Notes under the pieces: model-generated
What the model saw: only the letters and a program-made list of their open reading frames with translations
What the model was told of the DNA's origin: nothing
Databases searched by the model: none
Program-made: the position numbers and the translations under genes
Source of the DNA: an uncultured Collinsella sp.
GTDB taxonomy: Bacteria; Actinomycetota; Coriobacteriia; Coriobacteriales; Coriobacteriaceae
DNA: 64,000 nt
Assembly: GCA_900544135.1 (NCBI GenBank)
Contig: UQTU01000001.1
Coordinates: 195,651 to 259,650, forward strand
Direction of reading: 5' to 3'
Shown: positions 34,705 through 43,610 of the stretch, piece by piece
How the letters are laid out: every line of letters starts with the position of its first letter
How positions within the stretch are numbered: position 1 is the stretch's first letter

Positions 34705-35636
34705 GCGGACGCACCCTTCAGGACATGCTCGGCGCCATCGACCAGATCGTCGACGATTTCGCGTGCGCTCTGGCGTTCGTTGACCATGCCGGCAATCTGT
34801 CCGCACAAATACGAACCCTCTTCGTAATTACCGTCCTTTGCGGCTTTACGAAGCGCGCCCGTGCCCATGGCCCCAAGCTCCTCGGGGCTTGCGCCCGCCG
34901 CCTCGTTCTTGGCATACGCGTTGGTGAAGGGGCTCTTGAGGGCGCGAACCGGATGTCCCGTCGAGCGACCGGTCGCACGCGTCGACGTGTCGCCTGCCTT
35001 GAGCACCAGCTCTTTGTACTGTTCGGATACGGTGCACTCGTTTGCGACCAGAAAGCGTGTTCCCACCTGGACGCCGGCAGCGCCGAGCATAAAGGCGGCC
35101 GCCACACCGCGGCCATCGGCGATGCCGCCAGCCGCAACCACGGGAATATCGACCGCATCGACAACCTGCGGCACCAGCGCCATCGTCGAGGTCTCTCCAA
35201 TATGGCCGCCTGATTCGGTGCCCTCGGCAACCACGGCAGCTGCTCCGCGACGTGCCACGAGGCGCGCCAGCGCCACCGAGGCAACGACCGGGATGACCTT
35301 GATGCCCGCCTCGTTCCACGCCTTCATGTACTTGGCGGGATTGCCGGCGCCCGTCACGACGACCGGCACTCGCTCGTCAATCACGACCTGTGCAACCTCG
35401 TCGGCAAACGGGCTCATGAGCATGACGTTCACGCCAAAGGGCTTATCCGTCCTGGCGCGCAGCTCATGAATCTGGTCGCGAAGCCAGTTGGCGTCGGCGT
35501 TCATGGCCGCGATGATGCCTAAGCCACCCGCCTCGGACACTGCGGACGCCAGCGAGGCATCGGCAATCCAGGCCATACCGCCCTGGAACACGGGCTTTTC
35601 GATGCCGAGCAGATCGCAGAGAGGAGTCTTGAGCAT
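34692..35636 (-). CDS. fabK: FMN-dependent enoyl-ACP reductase FabK
   Basis: A 314-residue TIM-barrel flavoprotein of the nitronate monooxygenase/FabK group. Signs are FQGGMAWIADASLASAVSEA, PVVVTGAGNPAKYM, and AEGTESGGHIGETSTMALVP with the conserved His. Its place between acpP and fabD shows it supplies the enoyl reductase; no FabI is seen. FabK-type organisms are insensitive to triclosan in general. Confidence 0.93.
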   Translation of the reverse strand: MLKTPLCDLLGIEKPVFQGGMAWIADASLASAVSEAGGLGIIAAMNADANWLRDQIHELRARTDKPFGVNVMLMSPFADEVAQVVIDERVPVVVTGAGNPAKYMKAWNEAGIKVIPVVASVALARLVARRGAAAVVAEGTESGGHIGETSTMALVPQVVDAVDIPVVAAGGIADGRGVAAAFMLGAAGVQVGTRFLVANECTVSEQYKELVLKAGDTSTRATGRSTGHPVRALKSPFTNAYAKNEAAGASPEELGAMGTGALRKAAKDGNYEEGSYLCGQIAGMVNERQSAREIVDDLVDGAEHVLKGASAWVA

Positions 35637-35638
35637 CT

Positions 35639-35875
35639 CTACTTCTCCAATGCCGCCTCGACCGTATCGGCGAACTCGCCGACCGTCTTGGGGTTCTCCT
35701 CGGTATCGAGCTGGATGCCAAACTCGTCCTCGACGGCAACGAGGATCTCGACGGTGCCCAGGCTGTCGAGACCAATCTCCTCGAGCGTGGACTCGGGCTT
35801 CATCTCGACATCGTCAAGACCGGCGGTCTCGCGGATAACGTCGCAAACGCGCTCGAAGGTCTTCTGATCTGCCAT
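35639..35875 (-). CDS. acpP: acyl carrier protein
   Basis: A 78-residue acidic four-helix protein. The phosphopantetheine Ser is in EEIGLDSLGTVEI. It carries the growing chain for all Fab enzymes of this operon. The gene has GGAG upstream and ends 2 bp before fabK. Confidence 0.97.
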   Translation of the reverse strand: MADQKTFERVCDVIRETAGLDDVEMKPESTLEEIGLDSLGTVEILVAVEDEFGIQLDTEENPKTVGEFADTVEAALEK

Positions 35876-35926
35876 GGTAGTTCTCCTTTGGTTGTGCCCT
35901 AGGGCGTTTTTATTTCCTATGTGCGA

Positions 35927-36886
35927 CTACTTCCAACGAAGCAGATAGCCACCTATATCCAGGCCGGCGCCAAATCCAACCAAGGCGATGGTGTCGCCTG
36001 TGTGAAGTGCACCGGCGTTTGCCAGCCGGTCGAGGGCAAGCGGAATGCATGCGCTCGAAATGTTGCCGGTCTCGCGCAACGTGCGAACCACGCGCTCGTC
36101 CGGCACGCCCAGGCGCTTGACCGCCTGGCTCAGGATTCGTTCGTTAGCCTGATGGAATACAAAATGATCGATGTCTTCGACCAAAATGCCCGCATCGATC
36201 GCAAGCTTATGGACCGTGTCGCAGATGGCGTTGACGCCGAACTTGAACACGCGGCGGCCATTCATGGACAGCACGCTCGCGCTATCTGCGGAAGCCTTAA
36301 ACGGCGAGGTACCGACCAGACCGGGAACGCGCAACGTCTCGACGTCGGGCGCCGTCGAAAGCTCAACGGCAAGGGGGTTGTCTCCCCCAGCTTCAATCAC
36401 TGCGGCGCCTGCCCCATCGCCAAAAAGCACGCAGGTGGCACGGTCGGTCCAGTCGAGCGCGCGCGTCATCTGCTCGGCAGCAACAACAAGCACGCGCTCG
36501 GCACGGCTGCGAGCGATATAGCCCTCGGCGACATCGAGCGCAAATACGAAGCCGGCACAAGCCGCCGAGACATCGAAGGCAGGGCACGTCGCGCCTAGTC
36601 GCTCAGCAACGGCACACGCCTCAGCGGGAACAAGGTGGTCACCCGTCGTCGTCGAGCAGACGATCAGATCCAGCTGGCTCGCGTCGATTCCGGACACCTG
36701 GAGTGCCCGCTCGCTCGCCGCTACTGCAAGGTCGTCAAGTGACTCGGTGGTGCAGACGTGGCGGCTCTTGATACCTGTGCGAGTAAAAATCCACTCATCC
36801 GAGGTATCGAGGAACTCAGACAGCTCGTCATTGGAAACACTGCGCTCAGGAAGTGCCGAACCTGTTCCAAGAATCCTGAAACCCAT
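35927..36886 (-). CDS. fabH: beta-ketoacyl-ACP synthase III
   Basis: A 319-residue initiating condensing enzyme joining acetyl-CoA (or a branched starter) with malonyl-ACP. The Cys-His-Asn triad is visible in SAACAGFVFA, DHFVFHQANERI and GNISSACIP. The start has AAAGGAGG 6 bp upstream. It is the first gene of the fab/acc operon; two copies of an 18-bp motif lie between it and birA. Confidence 0.97.
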   Translation of the reverse strand: MGFRILGTGSALPERSVSNDELSEFLDTSDEWIFTRTGIKSRHVCTTESLDDLAVAASERALQVSGIDASQLDLIVCSTTTGDHLVPAEACAVAERLGATCPAFDVSAACAGFVFALDVAEGYIARSRAERVLVVAAEQMTRALDWTDRATCVLFGDGAGAAVIEAGGDNPLAVELSTAPDVETLRVPGLVGTSPFKASADSASVLSMNGRRVFKFGVNAICDTVHKLAIDAGILVEDIDHFVFHQANERILSQAVKRLGVPDERVVRTLRETGNISSACIPLALDRLANAGALHTGDTIALVGFGAGLDIGGYLLRWK

Positions 36887-36903
36887 CACTAACCTCCTTT
36901 GAG

Positions 36904-36969
36904 TTGTTGACGTGTTTACATCGACCAAGAGAGGATAACGCATTTCAGTCTTTGTTGACGTGTTAACAT
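36904..36969. promoter_or_regulatory. two 18-bp direct repeats between fabH and birA
   Basis: TTGTTGACGTGTTTACAT at 36904-36921 and TTGTTGACGTGTTAACAT at 36952-36969 differ by one base and are 48 bp apart, about 4.5 turns. They lie in the divergent promoter region, so they are likely operator sites for a fatty-acid or biotin regulator. No MarR/FabT gene is next to the operon. Confidence 0.65.
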
Positions 36970-37062
36970 TAAATTGTCCAAATGCGACAAAGGCTTCACA
37001 TTGTGTCTATCTCTCGACACCATTGCGTCATTCACTTATTCAATAAGGAGGTAGCAGCCGCT

Positions 37063-37839
37063 ATGGATGCCCAATTAACGATTGTCGACGTAACCGGATC
37101 GACCAACGATGACCTGCTCGAGGCAGGAAAACAGGGTGCGCCGCACGGCACAGGACTTGCCGCCCGCGCGCAAACGGCAGGACGCGGCCGGCGCGGCCAC
37201 AAGTGGGATTCAACCGCCGGCAACCTATTGCTTTCGATTGTCCTGCGTCCATGCGTTAATCCCGCAAAGTACTCTGGTCTTGCCGCCGTCAGCGGCCTAG
37301 CGGTGCTCGAAGCACTCGAAAAGCAGGGTCTTGCAAACGAGATTCGCCTTAAATGGCCCAACGACCTGGTCGCGCGAGGACGCAAGCTCGGCGGCATTCT
37401 GGTCGAGGCCGCACGCGATAACGAAGGCAAACCTTTCGCCGTCTGCGGCATTGGTGTCAACGTAAACTACACGCCCCAAGAGGTGCCCGATGGTGGCCTG
37501 GCGGCAATTGGCCTCTCGGACCTTAACGAAAACGTTCCTACCGTCGACATGCTCCTCGATGAGGTCTATCACGCCGTTATAGACGCCGTAGATGCCTGGG
37601 CAGAACGCCTCAACTCCATGGAAGAAAACACCGGACCGCTCGCGCCCGTCCACGGCGAATATGTCGCTCACCTCAATTGGATTGGAGAGCACGTTATCGC
37701 CCGCTCCCCCGCTGGAGACGAGCTGGCGCGAGGCATCTTTAAAACGGTCGATGGCTTTGGTCGCGCGTGCATCGAAACGAAAGACGGCTTGCGTTTCTTC
37801 CATTTTGAGGAGGCGTCTTTGCGCCACTTAAGCGATTAG
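37063..37839 (+). CDS. birA: biotin--[acetyl-CoA-carboxylase] ligase
   Basis: A 258-residue monofunctional ligase with no N-terminal helix-turn-helix, so it is not itself a DNA-binding repressor. The biotinyl-AMP site is QTAGRGRRGHKWDS; KWPNDLVARGRKLGGILVEA and GIGVNVNY follow. A short C-terminal SH3-like domain ends the protein. ATG 37063 has AAGGAGG upstream with 11-bp spacing. It is divergent from the fab operon that encodes its substrate AccB. Confidence 0.95.
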   Translation: MDAQLTIVDVTGSTNDDLLEAGKQGAPHGTGLAARAQTAGRGRRGHKWDSTAGNLLLSIVLRPCVNPAKYSGLAAVSGLAVLEALEKQGLANEIRLKWPNDLVARGRKLGGILVEAARDNEGKPFAVCGIGVNVNYTPQEVPDGGLAAIGLSDLNENVPTVDMLLDEVYHAVIDAVDAWAERLNSMEENTGPLAPVHGEYVAHLNWIGEHVIARSPAGDELARGIFKTVDGFGRACIETKDGLRFFHFEEASLRHLSD

Positions 37840-37898
37840 GGCGCCGCAGCCATCGGCTCGGCAGCATTACCCGGCAGTCCAAACCATCATTCAAAACA

Positions 37899-37935
37899 AA
37901 AGGGCCCCGCTACCGTAACGGCAGCGGGGCCCTTT
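37899..37935. terminator. bidirectional terminator birA/rpsJ
   Basis: AAAGGGCCCCGCT (37899-37911) pairs with AGCGGGGCCCTTT (37923-37935). It serves the convergent birA and str operons. Confidence 0.92.
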
Positions 37936-37954
37936 AAGCTATGAGCGATATCGC

Positions 37955-38263
37955 TTAGAGCTTGATGTCGATGTCGACGCCAGCGGGGAGGTCGAGACGC
38001 ATGAGCGAATCAACGGTGCCCGAGGTGGGGTCGAGGATGTCGATGAGGCGCTTGTGGGTGCGCATCTCGAACTGCTCACGGGAGTCCTTGTTCACGTGCG
38101 GCGAGCGGATAACCGTGTACAGGTTGCGCTCGGTGGGCAGGGGGACAGGACCGGAAACGCGAGCGCCGGTCTTCTGAGCGGTCTCAACGATGAGCTTCGC
38201 GGACTGATCGACGACCTCGTGATCATAGCCCTTGAGGCGAATGCGGATCTTCTGGGTAGCCAA
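37955..38263 (-). CDS. rpsJ: 30S ribosomal protein S10
   Basis: A 102-residue S10 (NusE). It shows QKIRIRLKGYDHEVVDQSA, SGPVPLPTERNLYTV and the end DLPAGVDIDIKL. Besides 30S assembly it joins NusB in antitermination. Here it is the last gene of the str operon and is followed by a terminator, instead of heading the S10 operon. Confidence 0.98.
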   Translation of the reverse strand: MATQKIRIRLKGYDHEVVDQSAKLIVETAQKTGARVSGPVPLPTERNLYTVIRSPHVNKDSREQFEMRTHKRLIDILDPTSGTVDSLMRLDLPAGVDIDIKL

Positions 38264-38323
38264 CTTAAACCTCCAAAGAGTGCGAGAGATGTTCTCGCGG
38301 ATTACGTAACAGGGAGCTCGAAC

Positions 38324-40423
38324 TTAGGCGTTCTTGCTCATGACCTCGTCCACAATGGACTTGGGCGCGGGCTCATAAGAGTCGAACTGCATCGTGTAGG
38401 ATGCACGGCCCTGGGTCTGGGAGCGAAGGTCGGTAGCGTAACCGAACATCTCGCCCAGCGGCACCTTGGCACGGATGAGCTTGCTGTTCTTGCGATCCTC
38501 CATGCCCTCGATCTTGCCGCGGCGACCGGAGAGGTTGCCCATAACGTCGCCCATGTACTGCTCGGGGGTCTCGACCTCGACAGCCATGATCGGCTCGAGC
38601 AGCTGCGGATCGGACTTCTTGAGGGCGTCCTTGATAGCCATGGAACCGGCGATCTTGAAGGCGGCCTCGGAGGAGTCGACCTCGTGGTAAGAACCGTCGA
38701 ACAGGGTGACCTTGACGTCGAGGACCGGGAAGCCGGCGATAACACCGGTGTTCAGGGCCTCCTGGATGCCCTTGTCGATGGACGGGATGTACTCCTTGGG
38801 CACGACGCCGCCGACGATAGCGTTGACGAACTCGTAGCCGAAGCCCTCCTCCATCTTCTCGAGCTTGATGACGGCGTGGCCGTACTGACCGCGACCGCCG
38901 GACTGACGGACGAACTTGCCCTCAGCCTTCTCGACGTCGTGACCAGCGGTCTCGCGGTAGGCAACCTGGGGCTTACCAACGTTAGCGTCAACCTTGAACT
39001 CACGGAGCAGACGGTCGACGATGATCTCGAGGTGCAGCTCGCCCATGCCGGCGATGATGGTCTGGCCGGTCTCGTGGTTGGTGGACACCTGGAAGGTCGG
39101 GTCCTCCTCGGCGAGCTTGGTCAGAGCAAGGGACATCTTGTCCTGCTCGGCCTTGGTCTTGGGCTCGATGGCAACGTCGATAACGGGCTTAGCGAACTCG
39201 ATCTTCTCGAGGACGATCTCCTTGCCCTCAGCGCACAGGGTGTCACCGGTGGTGGAGTTCTTGAAGCCGACGCAAGCAACGATGTCGCCGGCGGCAGCGT
39301 CGTCACGGTCGATACGCTCGGCGGCGTTCATCTCGAGGATGCGGCCGAGGCGCTCGCGCTGACCGTTGGAAGCGTTGACCACGTAGGAGCCGGACTCGGC
39401 ACGGCCGGAGTAAACGCGGACGTAGGTGAGCTTACCGACGAACGGGTCGGTCATGATCTTGAAGACCAGGCCGGAGAAGGGCTCGTCGAAGGAAGGATGA
39501 CGCTGGATCTCCTCGCCGGTGTCCGGATCGGTACCGGTGACGGCCTCGACGTCGAGCGGGCTGGGCAGGTAGTCGACGACAGCGTCGAGCAGCTCCTGGA
39601 CGCCCTTGTTCTTATAGGCGGAGCCCACGAAGACGAGGTTGAGCTCGTTGGCCAGAACGCCCTTGCGCAGAGCAGCCTTGAGCTCCTCGACGGTGAAGTC
39701 CTCCTCCATGAGGATCTTCTCCATGAGCTCGTCGTCAAAGCTGGCAGCAGCGTCGAGGAGCTCCTCGCGCTTGGTGGCAGCGATGTCGGCAAACTCAGCC
39801 GGGATCTCGTCCATCGGCTCGGGGTAGGTCATGCCCTTCTCGTCGGCCTTGAAGTCCCATGCAGTCATGGTAACGAGGTCGATGACGCCCCAGAAGTTGT
39901 CCTCGGCGCCCATCGGGACCTGAGCGGCCACGGCGTTAGCGTCGAGACGATCCTTCATGGTCTCGATAGCGTTGAAGAAGTCAGCGCCCACGCGGTCATA
40001 CTTGTTGATGAAGGCGATACGGGGGACGTTGAAGGTAGAAGCCTGACGCCAAACGGTCTCAGACTGGGGCTGAACGCCGGCAACGGCGTCGAAGACGGCG
40101 ACAGCGCCATCGAGGACGCGCAGGCAGCGCTCGACCTCAGCGGTGAAGTCAACGTGGCCCGGGGTGTCGATGATCTGGATGCGGTAGTCCTTACCGTCCT
40201 TGTTCCAGAAGCACGTGGTAGCAGCGGAGGTAATGGTTACGCCGCGCTCCTGCTCCTGAACCATCCAGTCCATGGTGGCAGCGCCCTCATGGACCTCACC
40301 GATCTTGTGGGTCTTACCGGTGTAGTAAAGAATACGCTCGGTCGTGGTGGTCTTACCGGCATCGATGTGGGCCATGATGCCGATGTTACGGGTATCGGAA
40401 AGCTTGTACTTAGGCTTAGCCAT
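38324..40423 (-). CDS. fusA: elongation factor G
   Basis: A 699-residue translocation GTPase. G1 is GIMAHIDAGKTTTTERIL, G3 DTPGHVDFT and G4 NKYD. Domain IV shows RGQYGHAVIKLE and the C-terminal domain LSGRRGKIEGME. It lies 19 bp after rpsG. No tuf gene follows it, unlike in many bacteria. Confidence 0.98.
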   Translation of the reverse strand: MAKPKYKLSDTRNIGIMAHIDAGKTTTTERILYYTGKTHKIGEVHEGAATMDWMVQEQERGVTITSAATTCFWNKDGKDYRIQIIDTPGHVDFTAEVERCLRVLDGAVAVFDAVAGVQPQSETVWRQASTFNVPRIAFINKYDRVGADFFNAIETMKDRLDANAVAAQVPMGAEDNFWGVIDLVTMTAWDFKADEKGMTYPEPMDEIPAEFADIAATKREELLDAAASFDDELMEKILMEEDFTVEELKAALRKGVLANELNLVFVGSAYKNKGVQELLDAVVDYLPSPLDVEAVTGTDPDTGEEIQRHPSFDEPFSGLVFKIMTDPFVGKLTYVRVYSGRAESGSYVVNASNGQRERLGRILEMNAAERIDRDDAAAGDIVACVGFKNSTTGDTLCAEGKEIVLEKIEFAKPVIDVAIEPKTKAEQDKMSLALTKLAEEDPTFQVSTNHETGQTIIAGMGELHLEIIVDRLLREFKVDANVGKPQVAYRETAGHDVEKAEGKFVRQSGGRGQYGHAVIKLEKMEEGFGYEFVNAIVGGVVPKEYIPSIDKGIQEALNTGVIAGFPVLDVKVTLFDGSYHEVDSSEAAFKIAGSMAIKDALKKSDPQLLEPIMAVEVETPEQYMGDVMGNLSGRRGKIEGMEDRKNSKLIRAKVPLGEMFGYATDLRSQTQGRASYTMQFDSYEPAPKSIVDEVMSKNA

Positions 40424-40442
40424 GTTAGTTCCTTACCTTAAC

Positions 40443-40916
40443 TTACCAACGATAGTGAGAGAACGCGCGGTTGGCCTCGGCCATCTTGAAGACGTCCTCA
40501 CGCTTCTTGACGGAAGCGCCCAGGCCGTTGGAAGCGTCGAGAATCTCGTTGGCGAGACGCTCGGCCATGGTCTTCTCCTTACGAGCGCGGGAGAAGTTGA
40601 CGATCCAGCGGATACCCAGAGCGGTGGAACGACGGGAGTTGACCTCCATCGGGACCTGATAGGTAGCGCCACCGACACGCTTGGGCTTAACCTCGAGCGT
40701 GGGCTTGACGTTGTCCATAGCCTTCTTGAAGGTAGCGAGAGCGTCGCCACCCTCGGACTTCTCGGCAACGATCTCGAAAGCGGTGTAAACGATGCGCTCA
40801 GCGGTGGCCTTCTTGCCGTCAAGAAGGACCTTGTTGATGAGCTGAGTCACCAGGCGGTTGTTGTAAACGGCGTCAGGCTGAACCTCACGACGATTAGCTG
40901 CTGCACGACGCGGCAT
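40443..40916 (-). CDS. rpsG: 30S ribosomal protein S7
   Basis: A 157-residue S7, the primary 30S-head assembly protein. It starts MPRRAAANRREVQPDAVY; the helical core includes NKVLLDGKKATAERIVYTA and VKPTLEVKPKRVGGATYQVP. In E. coli S7 represses the str operon; nothing visible here shows that directly. Confidence 0.98.
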   Translation of the reverse strand: MPRRAAANRREVQPDAVYNNRLVTQLINKVLLDGKKATAERIVYTAFEIVAEKSEGGDALATFKKAMDNVKPTLEVKPKRVGGATYQVPMEVNSRRSTALGIRWIVNFSRARKEKTMAERLANEILDASNGLGASVKKREDVFKMAEANRAFSHYRW

Positions 40917-40989
40917 GTGAAATCTCCTTAAGTGTCTACCGTGCGGCGCTTAGACGGCACACGGCGAAAGTATCAAAACGTTATCTGGC

Positions 40990-41367
40990 TTATTTAGCCT
41001 TGGGGCGCTTAGCACCGTACTTGGAACGGGCCTGCATACGGTTCTGGACCGGAGCAGCGTCGTAGGCGCCACGGATGACGTGATAACGGACACCAGGGAG
41101 GTCACGGACACGACCGCCGCGGACGAGCACGATGGAGTGCTCCTGCAGGTTGTGGCCCTCACCCGGGATGTAAGCAGTAACTTCGATGCCGTTGACGAGG
41201 CGAACACGGGCAACCTTACGAAGAGCCGAGTTCGGCTTCTTGGGGCTCGTGGTGAAGACGCGGGTGCACACGCCGCGCTTCTGGGAGTTGTGCTGCAGAG
41301 CAGCGTTCTTGGACTTCTTGGGCACGGAACGACGGCCCTGGCGAACCAGCTGGTTAATAGTAGGCAA
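40990..41367 (-). CDS. rpsL: 30S ribosomal protein S12
   Basis: A 125-residue decoding-centre protein. It has PTINQLVRQGRRSVPKKSKN, the streptomycin-loop KKPNSALRKVARVRL with Lys at the position whose change gives resistance, and GRVRDLPGVRYHVIRGAYD. It is first gene of the str operon. Confidence 0.98.
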   Translation of the reverse strand: MPTINQLVRQGRRSVPKKSKNAALQHNSQKRGVCTRVFTTSPKKPNSALRKVARVRLVNGIEVTAYIPGEGHNLQEHSIVLVRGGRVRDLPGVRYHVIRGAYDAAPVQNRMQARSKYGAKRPKAK

Positions 41368-41492
41368 AGCGTACTCCTTCTCGAATGATTCCAGCTTTCT
41401 GTAAAGTGCAACGGCTTGAATCGAGGGGTCAGCATCCCCCTACGAAACACGCAGTTCGATAGGATACGTGGCGTTAGCTGTGCCGTCAACAG

Positions 41493-41513
41493 ACCACGCC
41501 GCCGGGCGTATCC
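41493..41513 (-). promoter_or_regulatory. shared leader motif upstream of rpsL
   Basis: Minus-strand GGATACGCCCGGCGGCGTGG matches the core of motifs at 24210-24235 and 22346-22371. It lies about 125 nt before rpsL and after a likely promoter area (TAGGGT and TTTTG elements near 41515-41550, not firmly assigned). Confidence 0.45.
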
Positions 41514-41573
41514 CAAAATGGGCACATTTCCGCAAACCCTACACAAAAGGGATCCCTTCCTGTGCGCATGGGC

Positions 41574-41712
41574 GGATTCCCGGTCCAGGCGGCACAGGGG
41601 TTAAGTTTGCTGCTCTACAGTCCTGGCTCGCACGGAGGCCACATTAAGTGGCCTCCGGCTCGTGCGGAACTCGCGACAAACTTAACCCCTGTGCCGCCCG
41701 GCCCGGGAATCC
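41574..41712. repeat. long inverted-repeat element, copy 2
   Basis: Arms 41574-41609 and 41677-41712 (36 bp, two mismatches) enclose a 67-nt core identical in layout to copy 1: CTGCTCTACAGTCCTG at the left, CGTGCGGAACTCGCGA at the right, and GGAGGCCAC/GTGGCCTCC around ATTAA. The arm sequence is mostly unrelated to copy 1. The flank GACGTGCTCGTCGGGGCAAC follows it, as in copy 3. It occupies most of the gene-free 41368-41911. Confidence 0.93.
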
Positions 41713-41738
41713 GACGTGCTCGTCGGGGCAACGTTCCC

Positions 41739-41766
41739 TGCCAAAAAGGGACAGGTTTATTTTGGT
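41739..41766 (+). repeat. left end repeat of the sigma island (28 bp)
   Basis: TGCCAAAAAGGGACAGG and the following 11 bases are the exact reverse complement of 43555-43582. The unit is itself a CCAAAA/TTTTGG hairpin with a GGGACAGG loop. Confidence 0.85.
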
Positions 41767-41873
41767 CGGTTTTATCTGGGAAAACGCCACTCTTCACGGT
41801 GATCCGCATCCATTTGCTACGTTCTTCCGAGAATCAGACGAATAACGTCCAATCCACTCGTCCATATAACGCT

Positions 41874-41905
41874 AAAAAGGCCGCTTCCCCCCTTGGGAAG
41901 CGGCC
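41874..41905 (-). terminator. terminator after the anti-sigma gene
   Basis: GGCCGCTTCCC (41879-41889) pairs with GGGAAGCGGCC (41895-41905); on the minus strand TTTTT follows at 41878-41874. It lies 7 bp after the stop codon. Confidence 0.92.
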
Positions 41906-41911
41906 CAGACT

Positions 41912-42988
41912 TTACGAATAAACGATGGTAAAGGGTACTTCTGTTTCGGTCTCTCCTGTTGATGTGTACCTCGTGCCCTCAAGGGTTACCGAGACCACTT
42001 GATCGACATTGATCAGTTTTGTCGGCACCGAGATGTTCTCTCCGCTATTGCGCGTCAGCGAGACATATAAATTGTACGCGCCCGCAGCATCATCTTCGAT
42101 AATCTGCTCCGATCCATCCTTGTAGGTAACGGTCAACTTTTTCGTGACTGCGTCAATGCCCAGATCATCGATGTGTGTCTGGATAGAAAACGGGCTGATC
42201 TCGAGAGGCGAGTCATCGGAGCGGAGTTCCTTTGTATCGACGTAAGCTCCAACGCTAAACTCGGGCGTCGATGCCTCGAACGGCTTCGCATCCTCGCCTT
42301 CGCCCTCGGTCCACGAGATATTCCAGGTGACCGCATGCTGAAAACCTCGCTCGCGATCCATAGAGGCAAAGTACATCGTGCCATTAATGACCGTGTCGCT
42401 TGATGTGTCCTTATCAATGGTGCAGCGTGTGTCAGCCCATTCCTCGCCGAAGTTCATGCTGGGCGTGCCGATGCCTTGTTCTTCTTCACCATAGAGAACA
42501 AGTTCGCCCGTCTCTGCTGCCGGCTTGTAGTAGTTAACGCCATTTGGATTGGACAGCGTAAACGTCACGGCACCGCAACCGTTTTTATCGATAGCCATCT
42601 CATGGATATCAAGCGTATAGCCGTTACCCTCGACGGACAGATTAACCTTCTGGACTGTGCCCTCCAGGCTTTGGGGCGCAATGCCGTCACCAAACTCTCT
42701 GGTGTAGGTGTATTTAGCCCCCGATGAGCCGCCGTTGGTCCAGGTAATGGAATCCCCATTGCCGTGGTTTCCCCAGGCTGAGGCAAAATAGCTGGAATTG
42801 ATAACGGCGTAGGCGACCCCTCCGGTCGCCAGTACTCCGGCAAGACATCCGATTACGGCAACATACAGAGGCTTCGCGTGACCCTTTCGACGAAGCGGCT
42901 CTCCAGCCGCAGCATCAATAACACGGTCGGCAAGGTCGCTATCGGCTTGGATGGACTCGAAGGCCTGCTTGATTTGATTGGATTTCAC
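41912..42988 (-). CDS. membrane-anchored anti-sigma-like protein
   Basis: A 358-residue protein: a cytoplasmic N-terminus of ~40 residues (MKSNQIKQAFESIQADSDLADRV pattern of helices), one membrane segment at about 41-66 (LYVAVIGCLAGVLATGGVAY), then a ~290-residue outside domain rich in beta strands. This layout, and the gene's 50-bp overlap with an ECF sigma gene, point to an anti-sigma factor or sensor of the DUF4179 type. There is no HxxxCxxC zinc motif. The signal it senses is unknown. Confidence 0.75.
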   Translation of the reverse strand: MKSNQIKQAFESIQADSDLADRVIDAAAGEPLRRKGHAKPLYVAVIGCLAGVLATGGVAYAVINSSYFASAWGNHGNGDSITWTNGGSSGAKYTYTREFGDGIAPQSLEGTVQKVNLSVEGNGYTLDIHEMAIDKNGCGAVTFTLSNPNGVNYYKPAAETGELVLYGEEEQGIGTPSMNFGEEWADTRCTIDKDTSSDTVINGTMYFASMDRERGFQHAVTWNISWTEGEGEDAKPFEASTPEFSVGAYVDTKELRSDDSPLEISPFSIQTHIDDLGIDAVTKKLTVTYKDGSEQIIEDDAAGAYNLYVSLTRNSGENISVPTKLINVDQVVSVTLEGTRYTSTGETETEVPFTIVYS

Positions 42989-43457
42989 GGTCGCCCTCCT
43001 CTAGGATGAATTTGAGCTTCGATCGACCACGAGCTAAACGCGTTCGAACGGTCGCGGCTGGTACATGCATCAACTCGGCAATCTCTGAGGTCGAAAAGCC
43101 CAGATAGTAATAGAGCACGATGGGAACGCGGAATCGCTCCGGAAGTCGCATAACGTCTGACAGGACCGCCTTGGTCTCATCCTGCGCCGCCGAAAGCGAA
43201 TCGGCCAGGTTCTCAATATCCTCCACACGCCTCCATGGCTTTCGAAAGAGCGATTTACATTCATTGATCGTGACCCGGATAAGCCAGCGGCGAAGATGCT
43301 CCCAACTTTCAAAGTGTCCATCGCTTTTAAGCAACTTAAGAAAGACGTCTTGGGCAACATCGTCGGCATCGGCGCGATCGCGCAGGTACGTCAATGCGAT
43401 TCGAAACACGACATCCCGGTGATCTTCAACCGCCTGTCTAAATGCTTGTTCTTCCAT
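42939..43457 (-). CDS. ECF-type RNA polymerase sigma factor
   Basis: A 172-residue sigma-70 family factor. Region 2 has FRIALTYLRDRADADDVAQDVFLKL, typical for -10 recognition, and region 4 VPIVLYYYLGFSTSEIAELMHV followed by VRTRLARGRSKLK for -35 binding. ATG 43457 has GGGAGGTG 5 bp upstream. The frame stays open to 43583, into the flanking repeat, but that part is not protein-like. It is co-transcribed with the anti-sigma gene. Confidence 0.92.
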   Translation of the reverse strand: MEEQAFRQAVEDHRDVVFRIALTYLRDRADADDVAQDVFLKLLKSDGHFESWEHLRRWLIRVTINECKSLFRKPWRRVEDIENLADSLSAAQDETKAVLSDVMRLPERFRVPIVLYYYLGFSTSEIAELMHVPAATVRTRLARGRSKLKFILEEGDREIQSNQAGLRVHPSR

Positions 43458-43554
43458 AATCACCTCCCGGTGACGCTGATGGTTCTTGATGAGGTCCTCA
43501 CCATAGATACGCTTTGGCCGAACGAAATGTTTCAAATCCAAGCAGGAAAAACCT

Positions 43555-43582
43555 ACCAAAATAAACCTGTCCCTTTTTGGCA
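43555..43582 (-). repeat. right end repeat of the sigma island (28 bp)
   Basis: Exact inverted copy of 41739-41766, containing AACCTGTCCCTTTTTGGCA. The two copies face each other around the sigma/anti-sigma operon. Confidence 0.85.
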
Positions 43583-43610
43583 AAAGGAATCCCCTTCTGT
43601 GCGCGGGGTA

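Noticed and set aside
43458..43583. N-terminal extension of the sigma factor into the 28-bp repeat
   Set aside because: The in-frame start lies in a repeat, has no ribosome binding site, and the added residues do not resemble sigma region 1.
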